NCBI GenBank assembly: GCA_046291695.1
Contig: JBKBSO010000007.1
Location: forward strand, 62,001 to 126,000
Reading direction: 5' to 3'
Source: PNNG01 sp046291695
GTDB lineage: Bacteria; Bacteroidota; Bacteroidia; UBA7662
DNA length: 64,000 bases
Program-made: the position numbers and the translations under genes
Shown: in pieces, positions 61,232 through 64,000 of the stretch
How positions within the stretch are numbered: position 1 is the first letter of the stretch
How the letters are laid out: every line of letters begins with the position of its first letter
Notes under the pieces: generated by a model
Told to the model about the DNA's origin: nothing
Databases searched by the model: none
The model's input: only the letters and a program-made list of their open reading frames with translations

Positions 61232-63631
61232 ATGCTAAAGAACTATTTCAAAGTGGCTTGGCGAAGTCTTTTCAGAAACAAAGTCGCTACCTTCATCAAT
61301 ATCTTCGGGCTCTCTGCTGGTATTTGCTCGTGTTTGTTTATCTTTTTATATGTAAACAATGAATTAAGTTATGATGCCCATCATACTAAAGCCAACCGCA
61401 TTTTTCGGATAACTTCAGATGTTACGATGGGGGGTAATTTCGATAAGTTATCGAGAAGTTCCTTTAGTCTTGGGCCAATGCTGGTAGAAGAATATCCCGA
61501 AGTTGAACGAGCCGTAAGGGTACTGAAGGCAGGTAAACAAACTTTCTGGAAGGACGATCAGGTTTACCAACAGGAACAATTTTTTTATACGGATGTGGAC
61601 TTTTTCGAAATATTCGATTACGACTTTATCGAGGGCGACCCAAAAAGTGCGCTAGCAGATGTTCATACCATTGTAATTAGCGATGAAATAGCTAAACAGG
61701 TGTTTGGCAAAACGAATGGACTAATAGGCGAGCATCTGAAGTTTGCCAAAAACCATTATAAGATAACGGGAGTTTTTCGATACCGGCCAAATGTTTCTCA
61801 TTTGGACATAAAGGCCTTTTTGCCTATAAAAAACTTGCCGCATGATTTATTGGAAAAGTTAAAAAGCGATTGGTTTTACATGTCGCAAAGCAACTATGTG
61901 CTTTTCCGCGAAGTTAAAGACCACATTGGCTTTGAAAAAAAGCTGGAAGATTTTTCCGAACGCCACATCAAGCCATGGCTAGAATTACATGATGTTAAAG
62001 GCAATTTGATTTACCATTTGCAACCATTGCGTGAAATACATTTAACCAATCATTTTAAGTACGACGATGCGGAAGTAACCAACAAATCATACATCTATAT
62101 TTTTTCTGCAGTGGCCTTATTCATACTGCTGATAGCTTGTATCAACTATATGAATTTAGCTACAGCTAAAGCTTCAAAACGTGCTCGAGAAACAGGCATC
62201 CGTAAGGCAAATGGGGCCAGTCGCAAACAATTGATCTTTCAATTTCTTTCTGAATCGCTGTTGATTTCAATCTTTGCCATCTTACTGGCCTTGGCTCTTG
62301 TTGAACTCTTGATTCCTGTTTTCAATGAGCTTTCTGGCAAATCCCTTAGTCTTTCTTTCTACAAGGATCTTCATTTTTTGGCATTTCTAGGTTGTTTATT
62401 ATTGCTTACCGGATTGATATCTGGCTTTTATCCGGCCTTCGTGCTTTCTGGCTTCAAGCCAATCCAATTATTAAAACCCAATGCAAGTTCTTCTTCAATT
62501 GAAAAATACATACGGAAGGGATTGGTTGTGGTTCAGTTTGCCATTTCTTCTGCCTTAATCGTATGCACTTACATAGTGTACAGCCAAATGCACTATATGA
62601 AAAACAAAGATGTCGGCTTCGATAAAGAGGCTATAATGGTAATAAAAGTGCCCATTGCCGACAGTTCATTTGTAAATCGCGTAGCCGAAGTTCGTAGTGA
62701 ATTAGAGGCAAATTCGGCCATTAAATTAGTGTCTGGAAGTAATGGCATTCCTGGTAGCGGCACAGGTAGCTTATTTCATTATATTACCTATCAAGGCGAG
62801 CGGAATGACATGTGGATGAACTACATGCATGTTGATTACGATTTCCAAAACCTAATGGGCCTTAAGTTAAAAGAGGGGCGTTTCTTTTCAATTGAATTCA
62901 ATACCGACAGCTCTCAGGCTTTTGTGGTCAACGAAACAGCCATCAATCAGTTCGGATGGCAGGATACAGAATCATTGCTGCTCGAAAATGCATTTGGAGT
63001 TAAAGGAAAGATCATCGGGGTGGTTGAAGACTTCCATTATACCTCGCTGCACAAACCCATAGAACCCCTTGTTTTTTTGTTGCAAAACAAAATCCCATCC
63101 TATCTGCTCGTAAAAATGAACAAGGAAGAAATGGCCAATACCATTGCTTTTGTAGAAAATCGCTGGAAGTTGTTTTCCAAAAAGTTTCCAATGGAGTACT
63201 TCTTCCTCGATGATCATTTTGATAAACAGTACAGGGCCGAGAAAAAAATGCTGACTATTTTCACCTTTTTTTCGATCCTCACCATCATCATTGCCTGCTT
63301 AGGATTGTATGGACTAGCAGCTTATTCCGTAGAAAACCGAACCAAAGAAATTGGCATCAGAAAGGTCATGGGTGCTGAAACAAGCAGTATACTCATACTC
63401 ATTAACAAAGAGTTTATGCCACTTATTCTTATAGCTCTAATAATTGCCTTGCCGGCAGCATGGTTCAGCATGGAGCATTGGCTCTTAGATTTTGCCTTCA
63501 GAATTCCGATTGTGCCATGGCCGTTTCTTGGAGCAACTATATTAGCAATATGTATTGCTATCGGCACAATAAGCCTACAAGCCTTGAAAGCCGCCTGGAG
63601 CAATCCGGTTGATGCTTTAAAGTATGAATAG
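61232..63631 (+). CDS. ABC transporter permease, FtsX/MacB-like
   Basis: 799 residues. An N-terminal membrane segment (about 22-42, FINIFGLSAGICSCLFIFLY), a large periplasmic MacB core domain (about 50-280), three more segments to 425, a second periplasmic domain (about 450-670) and three final segments. The end of the first half reads ARETGIRKANGASRKQLIFQ and of the second TKEIGIRKVMGAETSSILIL, the FtsX signature. It is the full two-half form of Bacteroidota permeases. Probably exports a lipoprotein-like or antimicrobial substrate. Confidence 0.92.
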   Translation: MLKNYFKVAWRSLFRNKVATFINIFGLSAGICSCLFIFLYVNNELSYDAHHTKANRIFRITSDVTMGGNFDKLSRSSFSLGPMLVEEYPEVERAVRVLKAGKQTFWKDDQVYQQEQFFYTDVDFFEIFDYDFIEGDPKSALADVHTIVISDEIAKQVFGKTNGLIGEHLKFAKNHYKITGVFRYRPNVSHLDIKAFLPIKNLPHDLLEKLKSDWFYMSQSNYVLFREVKDHIGFEKKLEDFSERHIKPWLELHDVKGNLIYHLQPLREIHLTNHFKYDDAEVTNKSYIYIFSAVALFILLIACINYMNLATAKASKRARETGIRKANGASRKQLIFQFLSESLLISIFAILLALALVELLIPVFNELSGKSLSLSFYKDLHFLAFLGCLLLLTGLISGFYPAFVLSGFKPIQLLKPNASSSSIEKYIRKGLVVVQFAISSALIVCTYIVYSQMHYMKNKDVGFDKEAIMVIKVPIADSSFVNRVAEVRSELEANSAIKLVSGSNGIPGSGTGSLFHYITYQGERNDMWMNYMHVDYDFQNLMGLKLKEGRFFSIEFNTDSSQAFVVNETAINQFGWQDTESLLLENAFGVKGKIIGVVEDFHYTSLHKPIEPLVFLLQNKIPSYLLVKMNKEEMANTIAFVENRWKLFSKKFPMEYFFLDDHFDKQYRAEKKMLTIFTFFSILTIIIACLGLYGLAAYSVENRTKEIGIRKVMGAETSSILILINKEFMPLILIALIIALPAAWFSMEHWLLDFAFRIPIVPWPFLGATILAICIAIGTISLQALKAAWSNPVDALKYE

Positions 63632-63670
63632 AATTATAAATTAAACATAATGTCTGTAAGCCAATCCTCA

Positions 63671-64000
63671 ATGAAGAAAATAAAGGTCATAACCCTAATT
63701 TCTCTCTTGCTGCTCAACTATAGCTTTGGGCAAGACCGAGATAAATATTCCGAATTAATAAGGGCAGCTTGGAGCTTGTATGAAGGCAAAGAGTACTTAA
63801 AATCCGGCGAAAAGTATACCGAAGCCTTCGAAGCGCTTGGTGGAAAAGGAGTGATAACCGACAGATATAATGCCGCTTGCGCTTGGGCATTGGCCAATAA
63901 GCCAGATTCTGCCTTTGTTCAATTATTTAAAATCGCTGAAAATGGGAGTTATACAAATCTGACTCACTTAGCGACTGATGCGGATTTAACGTCCTTACAT
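63671..64000 (+). CDS. Exported TPR-type protein, N-terminal part (cut by the window end)
   Basis: 110 codons without a stop, from ATG 63671 (MKKIKVITLISLLLLNYSFG, signal peptide); an ATG at 63650 is also in frame. It has YSELIRAAWSLYEGKEYLKS and YNAACAWALANKPDSAF, typical of the TPR end-of-group module in Bacteroidota secreted proteins. It lies 39 bp after the permease gene in the same direction, so may belong to that set. Confidence 0.75.
   Translation, partial: MKKIKVITLISLLLLNYSFGQDRDKYSELIRAAWSLYEGKEYLKSGEKYTEAFEALGGKGVITDRYNAACAWALANKPDSAFVQLFKIAENGSYTNLTHLATDADLTSLH

Noticed and set aside
1..64000. CRISPR array, insertion sequence, prophage, rRNA or replication origin
   Set aside because: No regularly spaced repeats, transposase or integrase frames, phage genes or rRNA sequence were seen; recF occurs without dnaA or dnaN nearby, so it does not mark an origin here.

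Overview
The window is a gene-dense stretch of a Bacteroidota chromosome. The signs are: secreted proteins ending in type IX secretion (T9SS) sorting domains (3.6-7.3 kb and 45.9-47.6 kb), promoters of the phylum's TAnnTTTG type (the clearest at tRNA-Leu and the cytochrome gene at 36.9 kb), a UpxY-type NusG paralogue, and family-restricted proteins (DUF5606, MORN_2 repeats, split YeeE/YedE). Most of the window looks close to 50% GC. The 2.8-3.4 kb gene and the 57.5-64 kb end are visibly more AT-rich. No rRNA, CRISPR array, prophage or insertion sequence was seen; one tRNA-Leu(CAG) is present.

Layout. 0-2.4 kb: an edge fragment and a SulP transporter-carbonic anhydrase pair. 2.4-3.5 kb: AT-rich membrane-protein islet with short imperfect direct repeats on both sides. 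3.6-12.3 kb: large T9SS substrate, esterase-rlmD-hypothetical operon, NhaC antiporter. 12.3-20.3 kb: sulfur-compound module on the minus strand (MBL-fold persulfide dioxygenase/rhodanese, UspA, two YeeE/YedE halves, TsdA-like dihaem cytochrome, DsrE, porin, SoxB-like hydrolase). 20.4-27.4 kb: tightly overlapping minus-strand operon of PqqD-like protein, ATP-grasp ligase, PLP decarboxylase, a urea-transporter/M23-peptidase fusion, TPR/beta-barrel protein, TPR protein and thioesterase. This is the best candidate for an undescribed pathway. 27.5-37.7 kb: S10 peptidase, Mpo1-like, DUF5606, SprT, tandem amidohydrolase, hydrolase, MORN protein, membrane cytochrome, tRNA-Leu.

38-41.6 kb: ECF sigma factor, anti-sigma factor and three envelope proteins. 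41.7-47.7 kb: THUMP-like methyltransferase, two tiny lipoproteins, MbnP-like lipoprotein, DUF389 protein, multicopper oxidase. 47.7-54.7 kb: housekeeping genes uvrB, sod, ribH, a TPR anchor, pdhA and recF. 54.8-57.5 kb: UDP-glucuronate decarboxylase, UpxY-like NusG, HAD phosphatase, GNAT. 57.8-64 kb: lipoprotein fusing an intradiol-dioxygenase-like and a thioredoxin-like domain, then a MacAB-like ABC export set and a truncated TPR gene.

A 14-bp palindrome, GTAACC-N2-GGTTAC, occurs three times, each time upstream of a gene: the SoxB-like gene, the MBL-rhodanese gene and the multicopper oxidase. In all three it is centred about 30 bp upstream of a (near-)consensus -7 element, the spacing expected for a class II Crp/Fnr-type activator. 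This links the sulfur module with the distant oxidase as a candidate regulon; the regulator itself is not in the window.
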